This document shows, in pieces, positions 1-9,863 of a DNA stretch of 64,000 nucleotides. The stretch is from Glaciimonas sp. PAMC28666 (lineage in GTDB: Bacteria; Pseudomonadota; Gammaproteobacteria; Burkholderiales; Burkholderiaceae_D). Position 1 is the stretch's first letter; each line of letters starts with the position of its first letter. The stretch covers positions 3,658,001-3,722,000 of the forward strand of contig NZ_CP070304.1 in NCBI RefSeq assembly GCF_016917355.1, given 5' to 3'. The position numbers and the translations under genes are program-made. The notes beneath the pieces are model-generated. The model did not search any database and was not told the origin of the DNA. It saw nothing but the letters and a program-made list of their open reading frames with translations.

Positions 1-1103
1 CATTTAATTATCCGACCTTTGCCAGTTACGTTGCGGCCGTGAATCACGCACGACCTTCGGTCAATGTCGCGGCACTGATCGGTCACACGGCGTTACGCAG
101 CAACCAAATGGATCGCCTCGACCGCGCTGCCACCGAACCAGAGATCAGCGCTATGTGCGTGCAGCTAAGCGAGGCGCTGGCGCACGGGGCGCTGGGTTTG
201 AGTACCGGTCTCGCCTACGGCAATGCGATCAGCGCGCCGACCTCCGAAGTAATGGCCTTAGCCGCACCACTGGCCGCCGCAGGTGGCATTTATGCCACCC
301 ATTTACGCAGCGAGTTTGCCGAAATTCTCGAAGCAATGGAAGAAGCCTTCCAGATCGGTAAGCATGCCCGTGTTCCGGTCGTGATTTCGCATCTCAAATG
401 TGCCGGAGTGGACAACTGGGGCCGCAGTGGCGAAGTGTTGGCGGCGCTGGAGCAAGCGCAACGTTACCAGCCGGTCGGCTGCGATTGCTATCCTTACACC
501 GCAAGCTCCTCTACGCTCGACTTAAAACAAGTCACCGACACTTTTGATATTCAGGTCACCTGGTCCGAACCCCATCCTGCGATGGGCGGCAAGATGCTGG
601 CTGCGATAGCTGCAGAGTGGAGCGTTGATTTACACGAAGCCGCACGGCGGTTACAACCAGCCGGTGCGGTCTATCACGGCATGCATGACGACGATGTTAA
701 CCGCATTTTGAGCCATCCGGCCACCGTTGTCGGTTCGGACGGTCTGCCCAATGACCCGTTGCCGCATCCACGTTTATGGGGCGCATTTCCACGTGTGCTG
801 GGGTATTACAGCCGTGAGAAAAAACTGTTCCCGTTAACCGTCGCGGTCAAAAAAATGACTGGCATGTCCGCCGAGCGTTTCGGGCTAACCGACCGTGGTT
901 TGGTGCGGGAAGGTTACTGGGCCGATCTGGTGTTGTTCGACCCGGAAACAGTACGTGACGCTGCCACCTTCACCGATCCGATGCAGGCAGCCGAAGGTAT
1001 CGAAACAGTGTGGGTGAATGGCGTTCTCTCTTATCGTGGCGGTGCAGAAAAGATCGCTACCGGTCCACGTGCGGGACGATTTTTGGCGCGAGCGGGCACT
1101 TAA
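1..1103 (+). CDS. N-acyl-D-amino-acid deacylase (D-aminoacylase), 5' end outside the window
   Basis: Amidohydrolase that would hydrolyse N-acyl-D-amino acids to the free D-amino acid. The frame is open from base 3 of the window with sensible family sequence before the first ATG (39), so the true start lies upstream. Visible motifs are ATHLRSE (His about 40% into the visible part), VISHLKCAG and VVGSDG, the metal-ligand segments of the D-aminoacylase branch. The C-terminal part (GYWADLVLFDPETV) is the usual closing beta-sandwich of urease-type amidohydrolases. It is followed by a RidA gene and a GntP-family permease on the same strand, a common D-amino-acid utilisation set. The substrate side chain cannot be told from the sequence. 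Confidence 0.9.
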   Translation, partial: FNYPTFASYVAAVNHARPSVNVAALIGHTALRSNQMDRLDRAATEPEISAMCVQLSEALAHGALGLSTGLAYGNAISAPTSEVMALAAPLAAAGGIYATHLRSEFAEILEAMEEAFQIGKHARVPVVISHLKCAGVDNWGRSGEVLAALEQAQRYQPVGCDCYPYTASSSTLDLKQVTDTFDIQVTWSEPHPAMGGKMLAAIAAEWSVDLHEAARRLQPAGAVYHGMHDDDVNRILSHPATVVGSDGLPNDPLPHPRLWGAFPRVLGYYSREKKLFPLTVAVKKMTGMSAERFGLTDRGLVREGYWADLVLFDPETVRDAATFTDPMQAAEGIETVWVNGVLSYRGGAEKIATGPRAGRFLARAGT

Positions 1104-1229
1104 CGGCTCAGCTGCCCTCATCTTCGTCTTCATCGCCTGCGCTAAGCAGCCAGGTAACAAACTCAGCAGCAGCCTAATCAACAACCCAGGCAACCCAAGC
1201 AACACATTTATACTTTAAAAGGAAAAACA

Positions 1230-1613
1230 ATGACAATCAAACGATACGGTGTCGAAGGCGGTACTGGAACCGGTGGTCAGCATCTCCCATTTTCACGTGC
1301 GGTAGAGGCCGATGGCTGGCTGTATGTGTCCGGTCAGGTCCCGATGGTCAACGGTGAGGTAATCGATGGTGGTATTTTAGCGCAGTCGCATCAGGCAATT
1401 AAAAACGTGCTCGCCATTTTAGCCGAGGCCGGTTACGGTCCGGAACACGTGGTCCGTTGTGGTGTCTGGCTCGACGACACGCGCGATTTTCAATCATTCA
1501 ATCGCGTGTTCAAAGAGTACTTCGGCGCCAATCCTCCGGCTCGCGCCTGCGTGCAGTCGGCAATGGTGGTTGACTGTAAAGTCGAAGTGGATTGCATTGC
1601 CTTCAAACGCTAA
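1230..1613 (+). CDS. RidA/YjgF family enamine/imine deaminase
   Basis: 127 aa, the usual RidA length. The signature PPARACVQSAMV carries the conserved Arg, and the C-terminal KVEVDCIAF strand holds the conserved Glu. The family hydrolyses reactive 2-aminoacrylate and other enamine/imine intermediates released by PLP enzymes or amino-acid oxidation. Its place between a D-aminoacylase and a permease suggests a role in cleaning up D-amino-acid breakdown products. The start ATG follows AAAAGGAAAAACA, a reasonable ribosome site. The gap to the upstream gene is about 125 bp, so shared transcription is likely but not certain. Confidence 0.92.
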   Translation: MTIKRYGVEGGTGTGGQHLPFSRAVEADGWLYVSGQVPMVNGEVIDGGILAQSHQAIKNVLAILAEAGYGPEHVVRCGVWLDDTRDFQSFNRVFKEYFGANPPARACVQSAMVVDCKVEVDCIAFKR

Positions 1614-1900
1614 CGTCCGTCCACCGGCAAAGTGCACATCAACGCGCAAAACGTTCTCGGTCATGAAATCGATCGTGGAGTGTGGTGACGCGTAAAAAAG
1701 CAACAATAAACAACCGGCTGGCGTGATATAAAGAGCATCTTTAAAACAAACCTAAATCCGTCCTGCATTCACTGTGCACTCCCAGAGGATTCCACGCAGC
1801 GCAGCCAACACAGAGCGCGAACGATTGGTAACTCTGAATGTATTCCATCGGTGAAAAAAAAGCAGGCGGATCTTGGAAGTGTTCACCTTAGGAGATAGTA

Positions 1901-3250
1901 ATGGGAATGGTTCAGGGAAATATGCTGCTGCTGTACGCACTGATAGCGGTGCTGACACTAGTCGTACTAATTGCAAAATTCAAGATGAATCCGTTCATCG
2001 TGTTGATCGTGGTCTCCGTCGTTCTTGGCGCTGCGGTAGGCATGCCGATGGGCACGATCGTCAAGTCCTATGAAACGGGTGTTGGCGGTGCGCTTGGGCA
2101 CATCGCACTGGTAGTCGGGCTAGGTACCATGTTCGGCAAGATGATGGCAGAATCGGGCGCAGCGGAACGTATCGCCAACACGCTGATTGGTGCTTTCGGA
2201 CAAAAGAATGTCCACTGGGCCATGATGGTGGTTGCGTTGATCGTCGGCCTGCCAGTCTTTTTCGAAGTCGGTTTCGTATTGCTGATTCCGATTGCCTTCA
2301 ACGTTGCAAAACGCACCGGCACCAACATGATCCTGGTCGGCATTCCAATGGTTGCCGGTTTGTCAGTCGTCCACGGTCTGATTCCACCGCATCCGGCGGC
2401 GCTCTATGCTGTGACCGCTTATAACGCTGATATTGGCCGCACCATCGCCTACGCTCTGATTGTTGGTCTTCCTACTGCGATTATTGCAGGTCCGCTGTTC
2501 GCCAAATTGATTTCGAAATTTGTATTCCCTAATCCAGACAACCCACTGTTGGCGCAATTTGTAGAAAAAGACAGTAACCGCAATTTGCCGGGTCTGGGCA
2601 TCACGTTAGCCACCATTCTGCTGCCAGTTGTGTTGATGCTGTTGGGTAGCTGGGCCGACGTTTTCTTCACGCCAAAGACTTTTGCAAACGATTTCCTGCG
2701 GTTGATTGGCAACTCCGTCATCGCCTTGTTAATCGCCGCTTTGGTCAGCTTCTACACCTTTGGTAAAGCACGCGGTTTCAACCGTGAAGCCATTCTGAAA
2801 TTTACGACAGAAAGTCTGGCACCTATCGCCGGTATTACCCTGATCGTTGGCGCCGGTGCCGGTTTTGGTCAAATTCTGAAAGACAGCGGCATATCAACCG
2901 CCATCGTCGGTATCGCTACCAATGCCCATTTGTCGCCGTTAGTATTAGGCTGGTTTGTCGCCGCCCTGATTCGGATCGCTACCGGTTCCGCTACGGTTGC
3001 CATGATTACCGCCTGCGGAATTGTTGCCCCTATCGTGTCGAGCGTTGCCGGTACCCGTCCAGAACTGATGGTGCTGGCAACCGGTGCCGGTTCGCTGATT
3101 CTGTCCCATGTGAATGATGGCGGATTCTGGTTGGTGAAGGAATACTTCAACATGACGGTAACCGAAACTTTCAAAACCTGGACCGTGTGCGAAACCCTTA
3201 TCTCGGTGCTGGGTTTGTTGTTTACGTTGGCGTTGTCGACGGTGGTTTAA
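1901..3250 (+). CDS. GntP family permease (gluconate/organic acid:H+ symporter type)
   Basis: 449 aa integral inner-membrane protein with about 12 hydrophobic segments. It has the GntP hallmarks GLPVFFEVGFVLLIP (residues about 117-131) and the C-terminal GSLILSHVNDGGFWLVKEYFNMTVTETFKTW. The start ATG follows GGAGATAGTA. Family members import gluconate and related hydroxy acids, and homologues beside D-aminoacylase and RidA genes are commonly thought to import D-amino acids or their N-acyl forms. That substrate is inferred from context only. Confidence 0.92.
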   Translation: MGMVQGNMLLLYALIAVLTLVVLIAKFKMNPFIVLIVVSVVLGAAVGMPMGTIVKSYETGVGGALGHIALVVGLGTMFGKMMAESGAAERIANTLIGAFGQKNVHWAMMVVALIVGLPVFFEVGFVLLIPIAFNVAKRTGTNMILVGIPMVAGLSVVHGLIPPHPAALYAVTAYNADIGRTIAYALIVGLPTAIIAGPLFAKLISKFVFPNPDNPLLAQFVEKDSNRNLPGLGITLATILLPVVLMLLGSWADVFFTPKTFANDFLRLIGNSVIALLIAALVSFYTFGKARGFNREAILKFTTESLAPIAGITLIVGAGAGFGQILKDSGISTAIVGIATNAHLSPLVLGWFVAALIRIATGSATVAMITACGIVAPIVSSVAGTRPELMVLATGAGSLILSHVNDGGFWLVKEYFNMTVTETFKTWTVCETLISVLGLLFTLALSTVV

Positions 3251-3333
3251 TGCTGGATAGTCAGCTTCGTTAGACTGCTGTTTGTTTATTTGTTTATTAG
3301 TTTATTTATCGAGACTAAAGCTGACGTGTGCAT

Positions 3334-3364
3334 GTGAGCCGTATTTAACTAAAATACGGCTCAC
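3334..3364. terminator. Stem-loop after the GntP gene
   Basis: A perfect 13-bp inverted repeat, GTGAGCCGTATTT / AAATACGGCTCAC, with a short A-rich loop, about 85 bp past the permease stop. No T-tract follows on either side, so it may be a weak terminator or an mRNA 3'-end stabiliser. Confidence 0.45.
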
Positions 3365-3419
3365 AAACTAATTAAAATATGAGCAGGCCTAATTCCCTCC
3401 GATGGCGATATCGCATTTA

Positions 3420-3721
3420 TTAAATTAAAGATTCAATTTTTTTCGTACTATTTACCCAATTTGAAGCTGTTGGAACAATCGTTAGAACTTCAATCACCTC
3501 TGCTTCAATGAAATAAACCATAATGTATTGCTCGGAGAATACATCCTCAAGCGTCCCTTCAACTCGTCCGGGTTTGTAAGTGGCGATACCGGCCAGAGCC
3601 TCGCCTTTGATTTCGATCAGATCATCGTTTTTGATAGCAGACTCCACACTGACATACTCTATGCGTTGCGTCATGTCGTGATGCGATCATCAATCGCCTG
3701 TTGGTTCCAGACTAGCCTCAA
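3420..3721 (-). pseudogene. ParE/RelE-family toxin, frameshifted remnant
   Basis: The longest frame starts at 3674 and ends RVEGTLEDVFSEQYIMVYFI...ASNW, the C-terminal half of ParE/RelE-type toxins (family pattern GR.GTREL...YI.VY....E.L.V.H..Q.W). Just upstream, in another frame, lies RLVWNQQAIDDRITT, which fits the N-terminal strand and helix of the same family and could begin at a TTG at 3721. The two halves meet near 3663-3680 and need a one-base shift to join, so the toxin looks inactivated. No antitoxin gene was recognised upstream (3722-3900). Alternatively the 84-residue frame is a small protein in its own right. Confidence 0.6.
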
Positions 3722-4114
3722 GACTGCGTCCCGCCCTTATTACACGCACGAAAAAAAATCGGCATTACGCCGAGTGCGTTGTAGGCAATATCAGGCTTCC
3801 AAACCCATTCCTTTTTTTTAGGGACTTATCGAGCATAGAGCATCTCAGCGCTTGGGTGAATCCGATAAACCATTTTCTGGGCCTAAATACTGAGGTCCGT
3901 TCAGGGCACTGCAAATTTGAAAACGGCGAGGCGGAGGCGGTTGAACGGAGAAATCGGGCTTCTAAATACATAAATCTCAGTCAATATGTTAAAAATCAGA
4001 ATAGTCTGTGCGTTTCAGAGAATTGTCTCATATCAAATGGGATGAATTCTTGAGAAGATTGTGCTCAGTTTGATTGCGTAGTCTCAATAGACATCGCCAA
4101 TGTAAAAGGGCTTC
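3722..4114. other. Intergenic region before the adhesin gene
   Basis: About 390 bp. Short open frames here show no recognisable family or good ribosome sites. It holds a run of seven T next to TAGGGAC near 3815 and should contain the adhesin promoter, but no convincing -35/-10 pair was found. Nothing more can be supported. Confidence 0.4.
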
Positions 4115-5986
4115 ATGAATCAATCTTCTCGCGTGTGTTTTCCAACGAAAAGGGCCGCGTTTGCCGCTGCCTTTGAATTAATTGAGTCGACAGGTAAGAT
4201 CAAAACAGTTCGGGCGCAGCATGGCGCGGTCACGATGATCGCCGCTTTTGCGCTTAGTGCAGGGATCGCCTCTGGCAGCGCGGCTGCAGCAGTTTTGATA
4301 ACTCCGCTGGCAGGTCCTTCTGCTCACGCAATATGTAAAAAACTGAATGTCAAACATCCTGAACGCTGTCTGGACGATTTCACAGGGGGCCCTTCGGTTA
4401 AGGGTGTTATTACACCCTTCGCGCTCACTTCCGGCAACGACGGTATAGCGATTTCGCAGAACGGTGCGCAACCGCAGGTTGGCGATGCGGGAGATATTGC
4501 TATCGGTAGTGAGGCGGTCGCAGACTCGTCTGCCACCGTTGAGCAGCCCGCCGTCGCGGTTGGTTATGGTGCGAAAGCGCAGGGGGCCGGAATCGGTATC
4601 GGCGCGGAGGCCAATGCTTCTGGTACCGGGGCGGTGGCCACTGGCTATAAGGCAGCGGCGTCGGCCCGTTTTGCGGTAGCAATTGGTGCCAGTGCAAATG
4701 CCTCGAATTCCAATGCCATCGCAGCAGGTGCCAAAGCCGCTGCATCAGGAGATTCGGCGATTGCTATCGGTTCCAATGCCAGCGCCACCGCGCTAAATTC
4801 TGTTGCGCTCGGCGCAAATTCAAATACCGGGACGCGCGTGAATGTCGTCTCTGTAGGTGACGTTGCCGATGGCAGCCAACGCCAGATTATTAACGTCGCG
4901 GCAGGCACTGAAAGCACTGATGTTGTTAACCTCGGGCAGCTGACGACCACGAATGATGCGGTGACTGCTCTCGGTGGTCGTGTCGGTGAGAACGAAGGCG
5001 GCATTGTCGCCATCAATGACACGCTGGCGGGATTGGGAGCGACGGTGTCCTCCGCAGTGGTGTATAACGCCGACAAGTCGATGGTCTCATTGGGAGGCAC
5101 CAGCGGCACGATTATTGATAACCTGAGTACAGGCATTATTTCGGCAACCAGCAAGCAGGCAGTGAACGGCAGTCAACTATTTACGATGCAAACCGAATGG
5201 GATCAAAAGCTATCCGATCTTACCGGTACACCTGATATTGTTATCAACGATTTGCAGGACAAATATGATGCGCTAAATGGCCGGGTCGGCGATCACGGCG
5301 TGCAAATTGACGGTATAAACGGTCGCGTCGGCATGATTGAGTCCGGCATCGGTGGCGGCAACGTTGAAGGCTCAGGCTTCGGCATAAACGCCGCAGGGAA
5401 TGTTGAGCTGGGCAACGGGGCGGAAGCTTCCGGCCTGCAGAGCACTGCGGTGGGCACGGAAGCCGTTGCGTCCGGTACGAACAGCACTGCATTGGGCGAT
5501 CACGCATCGGCCACCGCCGACGGGACTACCGCGATTGGCTCGAATGCCTCCGCGACTGGTGACAACGCGGTTGCCATTGGTGTTGGTTCGGTGGCAGCGC
5601 GGGACAACAGTGTGTCGTTTGGTTCGCCAGACAATGCGCGTCAGCTGACCAATGTGGCTGATGGTAGTGCAGCCACCGATGCGGTCAATATGCGTCAAAT
5701 GGATGGCGCGATTGCGGGTGTGAACGGTCGTATTGACCGTCTCGATACCCGTATCGATGAAATGGGAGCGATGAGTGCGGCTTCCACCCAAATGGCGTTA
5801 AGCACAGCCGGTTTGCGTGGCGCGCATCGTCTCGGCGCGGGAATCGGTTTTCAGAATGGTGAGTCAGCGCTGGCGCTGGGCTATCAGCACGTATATGCCA
5901 GAGGCGCACGGACGTTGAGCGTTGGCGGCTCTGCTTCCAGCCGCGGAACAGTATCCTTCGGTGCCGGTGCAGGGATCGCGTGGTAG
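4115..5986 (+). CDS. YadA-like trimeric autotransporter adhesin
   Basis: 623 aa surface adhesin. The N-terminus has a charged stretch (1-38), then a hydrophobic export segment (about 39-60) ending in a run of Ala. The first head (about 110-235) is built of repeats such as AIAIGSNASATALNSVALG. A neck follows (VSVGDVADGSQRQIINVAAGTE cut here into VSVGDVAD and VNLGQL blocks), then a stalk, a second head (about 425-500), a second neck (NARQLTNVADGSAATDAVN) and a C-terminal membrane anchor (about 555-623) ending FGAGAGIAW. Three chains form one 12-stranded barrel and display the passenger. The ribosome site is AAAGGG upstream of the ATG. The N-terminus is not the classical extended ESPR signal. 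Confidence 0.93.
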   Translation: MNQSSRVCFPTKRAAFAAAFELIESTGKIKTVRAQHGAVTMIAAFALSAGIASGSAAAAVLITPLAGPSAHAICKKLNVKHPERCLDDFTGGPSVKGVITPFALTSGNDGIAISQNGAQPQVGDAGDIAIGSEAVADSSATVEQPAVAVGYGAKAQGAGIGIGAEANASGTGAVATGYKAAASARFAVAIGASANASNSNAIAAGAKAAASGDSAIAIGSNASATALNSVALGANSNTGTRVNVVSVGDVADGSQRQIINVAAGTESTDVVNLGQLTTTNDAVTALGGRVGENEGGIVAINDTLAGLGATVSSAVVYNADKSMVSLGGTSGTIIDNLSTGIISATSKQAVNGSQLFTMQTEWDQKLSDLTGTPDIVINDLQDKYDALNGRVGDHGVQIDGINGRVGMIESGIGGGNVEGSGFGINAAGNVELGNGAEASGLQSTAVGTEAVASGTNSTALGDHASATADGTTAIGSNASATGDNAVAIGVGSVAARDNSVSFGSPDNARQLTNVADGSAATDAVNMRQMDGAIAGVNGRIDRLDTRIDEMGAMSAASTQMALSTAGLRGAHRLGAGIGFQNGESALALGYQHVYARGARTLSVGGSASSRGTVSFGAGAGIAW

Positions 5987-6125
5987 GCCGGTAAAGAGCG
6001 AAAGCGCTTTCGAAGTAACGTTGAAGCACTGCACGGCTGGCTCTCCAGTTGCAGGATAATTAACCTGGGGGAGGCGACAATCCTGCTGGACGGCTAAAGA
6101 CACAACGATTCAACGTCAGTATTAA

Positions 6126-6218
6126 TGTCATGCTTCAAGGTCATTTTCAATGTCATGGCTCAGTGTCCTGGCTCAATGTCCTGGCTCAATGTCCTGGCGC
6201 AATGCCATTGAGCCAGGA
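6126..6218. repeat. 13-bp tandem repeats ending in a complementary arm
   Basis: Consecutive units resembling TGTCCTGGCTCAA occur at 6151, 6164, 6177 and 6190, with two more degenerate units from 6126. The last unit is followed by CATTGAGCCAGGA (6206-6218), the reverse complement of the repeat, so any unit can fold with it. It lies directly beyond the 3' end of the DJ-1/PfpI gene and may act as its terminator or mRNA-end structure. Confidence 0.8.
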
Positions 6219-6228
6219 TCAGGATAAA

Positions 6229-6810
6229 TTACAATTCGATACGGGTCCCTAGCAGCGTCAAAAACTGCGCCAGCCATGCAGGATGTGCTGGCCATGCCGG
6301 TGCAGTCACCAGATTGCCATCGGTATGGGCGGCAGTGATATCGATCTCGGCGAAGGTACCTCCGGCCAGTTCTACTTCCGGCGCACAGGCGGGATAGGCT
6401 GAACAGGTTTTGCCCTTCAGCACGCCGGCGGCCGCCAGCAATTGCGGGCCGTGACATACCGCCGCAATCGGTTTGTTGGCGGCGTGGAATTGCTGAACGA
6501 TTTCAATGACGCGCTTGTTCAGACGCAAATATTCCGGCGCACGACCGCCTGGAATCAGCAGAGCATCATATTCCGCCACGTCCACATCGATAAAGGATGC
6601 ATTGAGTGTGAAACGATGGCCGGGCTTTTCACTATAAGTCTGATCGCCTTCAAAATCGTGAATGGCTGTGCGGATGCTGCCACCGGCGGATTTATCAGGA
6701 CAGACGACATCGACGCTATGTCCCACCATTTGCAAGGCCTGAAACGGTACCATCAGTTCATAGTCTTCGACGTAATCGCCTGCAATGAACAGAATTTTTT
6801 TTGCGCTCAT
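6229..6810 (-). CDS. DJ-1/PfpI family protein
   Basis: 193 aa cytoplasmic protein of the class-I glutamine-amidotransferase-like fold. The nucleophile elbow [10 protein letters not shown] puts Cys at 119 with His120, and Glu15 in GDYVEDYE is the conserved partner residue. The oxyanion strand [12 protein letters not shown] is also present. Members include glyoxalases, deglycase or chaperone-like proteins and amidases, and the exact role cannot be told. It stands alone between an adhesin gene and an exporter gene. The start ATG is preceded by a weak AAAGATC ribosome site. Confidence 0.9.
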   Translation of the reverse strand: MSAKKILFIAGDYVEDYELMVPFQALQMVGHSVDVVCPDKSAGGSIRTAIHDFEGDQTYSEKPGHRFTLNASFIDVDVAEYDALLIPGGRAPEYLRLNKRVIEIVQQFHAANKPIAAVCHGPQLLAAAGVLKGKTCSAYPACAPEVELAGGTFAEIDITAAHTDGNLVTAPAWPAHPAWLAQFLTLLGTRIEL

Positions 6811-7135
6811 GATGATCTTTCAGTAAGAGTTGTGGAAGGAATTAGTGATATGTACGACACTAATGCTAGAAACTTGTGGTCGAGAGTTTGACTTGTCGGC
6901 TGATAGAAAAGGTTATAACGAGTTGGTGACCGGGTTGTGAAAGCGCTGTAAACGTCGATATGGCGGAGCTTGAAAACGCCGTATTGAGGGAGGGCAATCA
7001 AATTTGCTTCCATTGATATTGTCCCCGTTACAGCGAAAAACAGCAAAAACGTTGTAACGGGACGAACTTACTGTGAGGTAATTTGCGCAATACGCTGGCC
7101 GGACGAGTTTGCACCAGCCTTGCGTGGCCCGATTT
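6811..7135. other. Intergenic region, no gene seen
   Basis: 325 bp upstream of the DJ-1 gene and downstream of the exporter gene, both on the minus strand. It should carry the DJ-1 promoter. Frames here have no recognisable homology. Confidence 0.4.
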
Positions 7136-8377
7136 TTAGCGCGCCGATCCTTGCCTGGTTCCATGCCCGGTCACGCGGGCTGCCATCGCCCGTCGCACAA
7201 CATCACGTGATAAGCGCCAGTATAGCAAAGCGACCAATGTTGAAAGAAGGGCAAATCCCATCATGCCAGCGTATAAATACAGCACTTTATAAAGCTCAAT
7301 TCCGATACCATACATCAGCATGCTGACGATCCCCATCGCGGCAGCGACGGTGCCTTTGGATACATCGCTTTCAGTCAGGGTAAATCGCACCATCACCGCC
7401 ACCGATAATCCTTCACCAAAGGAAACCAGGCTGATCCCGAGGACGAGAAAATAGGGCGTTTTGAAGATAGCCGACCCGATCAGCATCACCAATATGCCGC
7501 AGCCAATCGGATACAGGGCGTATTTGACGGAACTGCCAAGTCGCCAGCGATCTGCCTGCGTTGCAAGGACAAGATTGCCCGCAATCAGACTACCGAACAC
7601 GGGGATCTGCCACAGCCCATAGTCAATTACGCTCAGGTGACCATCTGCCACCAAAATAAGCGGAGACATGGCGATCCATCCGATTAAAGGGACTGCGAGC
7701 AAGGGAATGGAGAGCGCACCCATGAGAAAATAACGATTGCGAAATACCTGCTGATAGTCGTGCCAGATACGGATGAGCGGCAGTTTTTCCTTGCGTGGCT
7801 GAACGGTTTCCGGCATGTGCAGCGCAAGGCCGATTAAAGCGACGGTCGACACCGCTGCGATGAAAACAAACACCATCCGCCACGGCCACATCTCGATCAT
7901 GAACGCGCCTGCGACCGGGCCGACCAAGGGTGCGATCAACGCGACGTTGGCCATCATTGCAGTCACTTTGACTGCCGATTTTTCTTCAAACGCTTCCTGC
8001 ACCACGGCATATCCGACCGAGGAAATAAAGCACAGGCCAATACCCTGAACCACACGTAAAGCAATAAAACTCTCGATGCTATTGGAGAATAAGGTTGCCA
8101 GACAAGCCAGGATAAAAAAGATGGTCCCGCCCAACATAACCGGTCGTCGCCCGATCCGATCCGACAAAGGGCCAAACAGCCATTGGAATAACGCGCCTCC
8201 TAATAAAAAGGCAGTCATAGCCGAGGCCATCCACGTCTCGCTTGCACCAAACTCTCTGGTAACCGTCAGCATGCCCGGTTGGATCATATCGTTGGCGATG
8301 TAGACCGAAAATTCGAATAACACCAATGCCAGCGGGAACATCAAGGTTGATCGATTGAGCGAGGATATTTTATTCAT
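7136..8377 (-). CDS. mdfA: MdfA-like multidrug exporter (MFS)
   Basis: 413 aa, 12-helix major-facilitator exporter that uses proton motive force to expel cationic and neutral drugs. The N-terminus FPLALVLFEFSVYIANDMIQPG aligns closely with E. coli MdfA (motif split here: Glu22 and Asp30 match MdfA Glu26 and Asp34, the proton/cation-coupling acids in helix 1). Motif A is GPLSDRIGRRPVML, and motif C-like APLVGPVAGA lies in helix 5. DMSKGT-type loop DVSKGTVAAAMG is also conserved. The tail is rich in Arg. It has no local regulator. Confidence 0.9.
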   Translation of the reverse strand: MNKISSLNRSTLMFPLALVLFEFSVYIANDMIQPGMLTVTREFGASETWMASAMTAFLLGGALFQWLFGPLSDRIGRRPVMLGGTIFFILACLATLFSNSIESFIALRVVQGIGLCFISSVGYAVVQEAFEEKSAVKVTAMMANVALIAPLVGPVAGAFMIEMWPWRMVFVFIAAVSTVALIGLALHMPETVQPRKEKLPLIRIWHDYQQVFRNRYFLMGALSIPLLAVPLIGWIAMSPLILVADGHLSVIDYGLWQIPVFGSLIAGNLVLATQADRWRLGSSVKYALYPIGCGILVMLIGSAIFKTPYFLVLGISLVSFGEGLSVAVMVRFTLTESDVSKGTVAAAMGIVSMLMYGIGIELYKVLYLYAGMMGFALLSTLVALLYWRLSRDVVRRAMAARVTGHGTRQGSAR

Positions 8378-8690
8378 TATTTTTTTAATAGCATTCGGTG
8401 AAGCTTAAGATAGGAGCATTGCACAAATGTGGATTGGATGCTCGGATCGGAAAGGTACTTTAACTAGTGTCGGTTTCTGCCGCGTCGGTACCACATTAGT
8501 GCCAGAGCGGAAAAGGTGTGCAAGGACGAAATTCAGTATTAGCACAATGATCAAAACTTGTGACAAGGTTGATTTCACTGTGGTGGAATTTCAAACCGAG
8601 TTTCAATCGGATTGCACGATAACTATTTTATTTTTTTGGCAGATAGTGCGGAGAAGGAGCATTGTAAGCAGATCAAAATTCGAAGTCGAC
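8378..8690. other. Intergenic region upstream of the exporter gene
   Basis: 313 bp between the divergent exporter gene and a doubtful small gene. The frame of the latter is open through most of it, but its translation is Cys- and Arg-rich with no protein-like pattern, so it is treated as non-coding. The exporter promoter should lie here. Confidence 0.35.
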
Positions 8691-9125
8691 ATGCATAGTT
8701 TTTGTAAGCGATCTATTTACCGACGATTGTCACTGCGTTATTTTAAATTTATCGTTAACATTTTCATGGGTGTAAACGCGCTTGCCCTGCCGTCGGCTTC
8801 CTGGAATATGGGACGAGCCTTAAAGAGGTGGCCAGCTAACGCGCCCTCGGAATCAGCGCTAAATAGCGTTCAGGATAGTGCTCAGAACAGTGCTCAGAAC
8901 AGTGTTCATAACCACGTGCTTCCTGCTCAGGCCGCTCATCAGGTGACGCCGCTACCAACTACGGTGATAGTGCCAGACGCAATAACGCCGCTTGACTCGG
9001 TTAAGACTGTGAATTCTAAAATTAGTTCTCAAAAAAAATCGATGCCATTATTCGATAAGCGCGCAAAAACATCCGACATCATGCCAGACATTGCGCGCAA
9101 AAATCGCGTTGCCGGTGATGACTGA
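8691..9125 (+). CDS. Hypothetical secreted or anchored protein (doubtful)
   Basis: About 144 aa from the ATG at 8691. The frame is open further upstream, to 8427, but that part looks non-coding. The N-terminus is basic, then has a hydrophobic stretch (RYFKFIVNIFMGVNALALP) that could be a signal peptide. After it comes a low-complexity segment with Gln/Ser/Asn repeats (NSVQDSAQNSAQNSVHN) and a Pro/Lys-rich tail. No family was recognised. There is no clear ribosome site, and codon use is not decisive. Confidence 0.3.
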   Translation: MHSFCKRSIYRRLSLRYFKFIVNIFMGVNALALPSASWNMGRALKRWPANAPSESALNSVQDSAQNSAQNSVHNHVLPAQAAHQVTPLPTTVIVPDAITPLDSVKTVNSKISSQKKSMPLFDKRAKTSDIMPDIARKNRVAGDD

Positions 9126-9863
9126 GTTTGAGAATCGTACAAGCTGTTTTTCATTTTTCTGGTGCGTGGCCGCTGCATTGGGCGGGCATCCTGGCTGATA
9201 TCTGAATTGTAATTCGCGCTGTCATTGGGATGTCACATTTTCCGTTCAGGAAAAAATAATATGCATACTTTTCCTTCCATTTTTTGGGGCAGGCGTGCCG
9301 CCTGGCGACTCGCTTATCACCTCACTTATCACCTTATTTATCGCTAAGAGTGGAAAATTCTGACGTGAATATCTGTTGGATAGTAGGATGTTAAAAGAAC
9401 ATTAATTCTATGCTTTATATACACAATAGTTTACGTTTCTGCTGGTACTTACTTATCCGTAAGTAAGTCCTACCCAGCAATTCCTGCCGAGTATTTTCTA
9501 CCTATTAATAAGCTGAAGCGGCGAATGTTTAAGCCACATCAAATTTTTTCGCGCTTGTTAAAACTCTTTGAGCCAATTTAAAAAAATGAAAGCGGGCCCT
9601 CGGCCTGGTCTTATTTTTATCATCTTGTATTGATAGAAAATCGCGCCTATCTTTAAGCGAGCAAGGAAAGCCAAAAAGTTTGTGATGACGAACGTGGCGA
9701 GTGAATCTTAGATAAAAAGGTGCGCTATAATGGAGAATCCGTAACAAACTGAACACCGCTGCTCCGTATAACCTCCCGCAAAAAACCTCGACACGATTTT
9801 TAGATCAATTCGACGATATGCATTTTGTGAGCAGTCTCGTTCACGCCCTATGCGAGGTTTTTA
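9126..9863. other. Long non-coding region with a stem-loop at 9447-9468
   Basis: 738 bp without a credible gene. At 9447-9468 a perfect 9-bp stem, ACTTACTTA-TCCG-TAAGTAAGT, closes on a 4-base loop, and flanking GCTGG (9441) and CCAGC (9475) can extend it after a bulge. No T-tract follows. Near 9308-9345 the motif CTTATCACCT recurs with slight changes. The promoter of the downstream autotransporter gene must lie here. Confidence 0.5.

Noticed and set aside
3765-4053. Two small overlapping frames before the adhesin gene
   Set aside because: No ribosome site or family; on opposite strands over the same bases.
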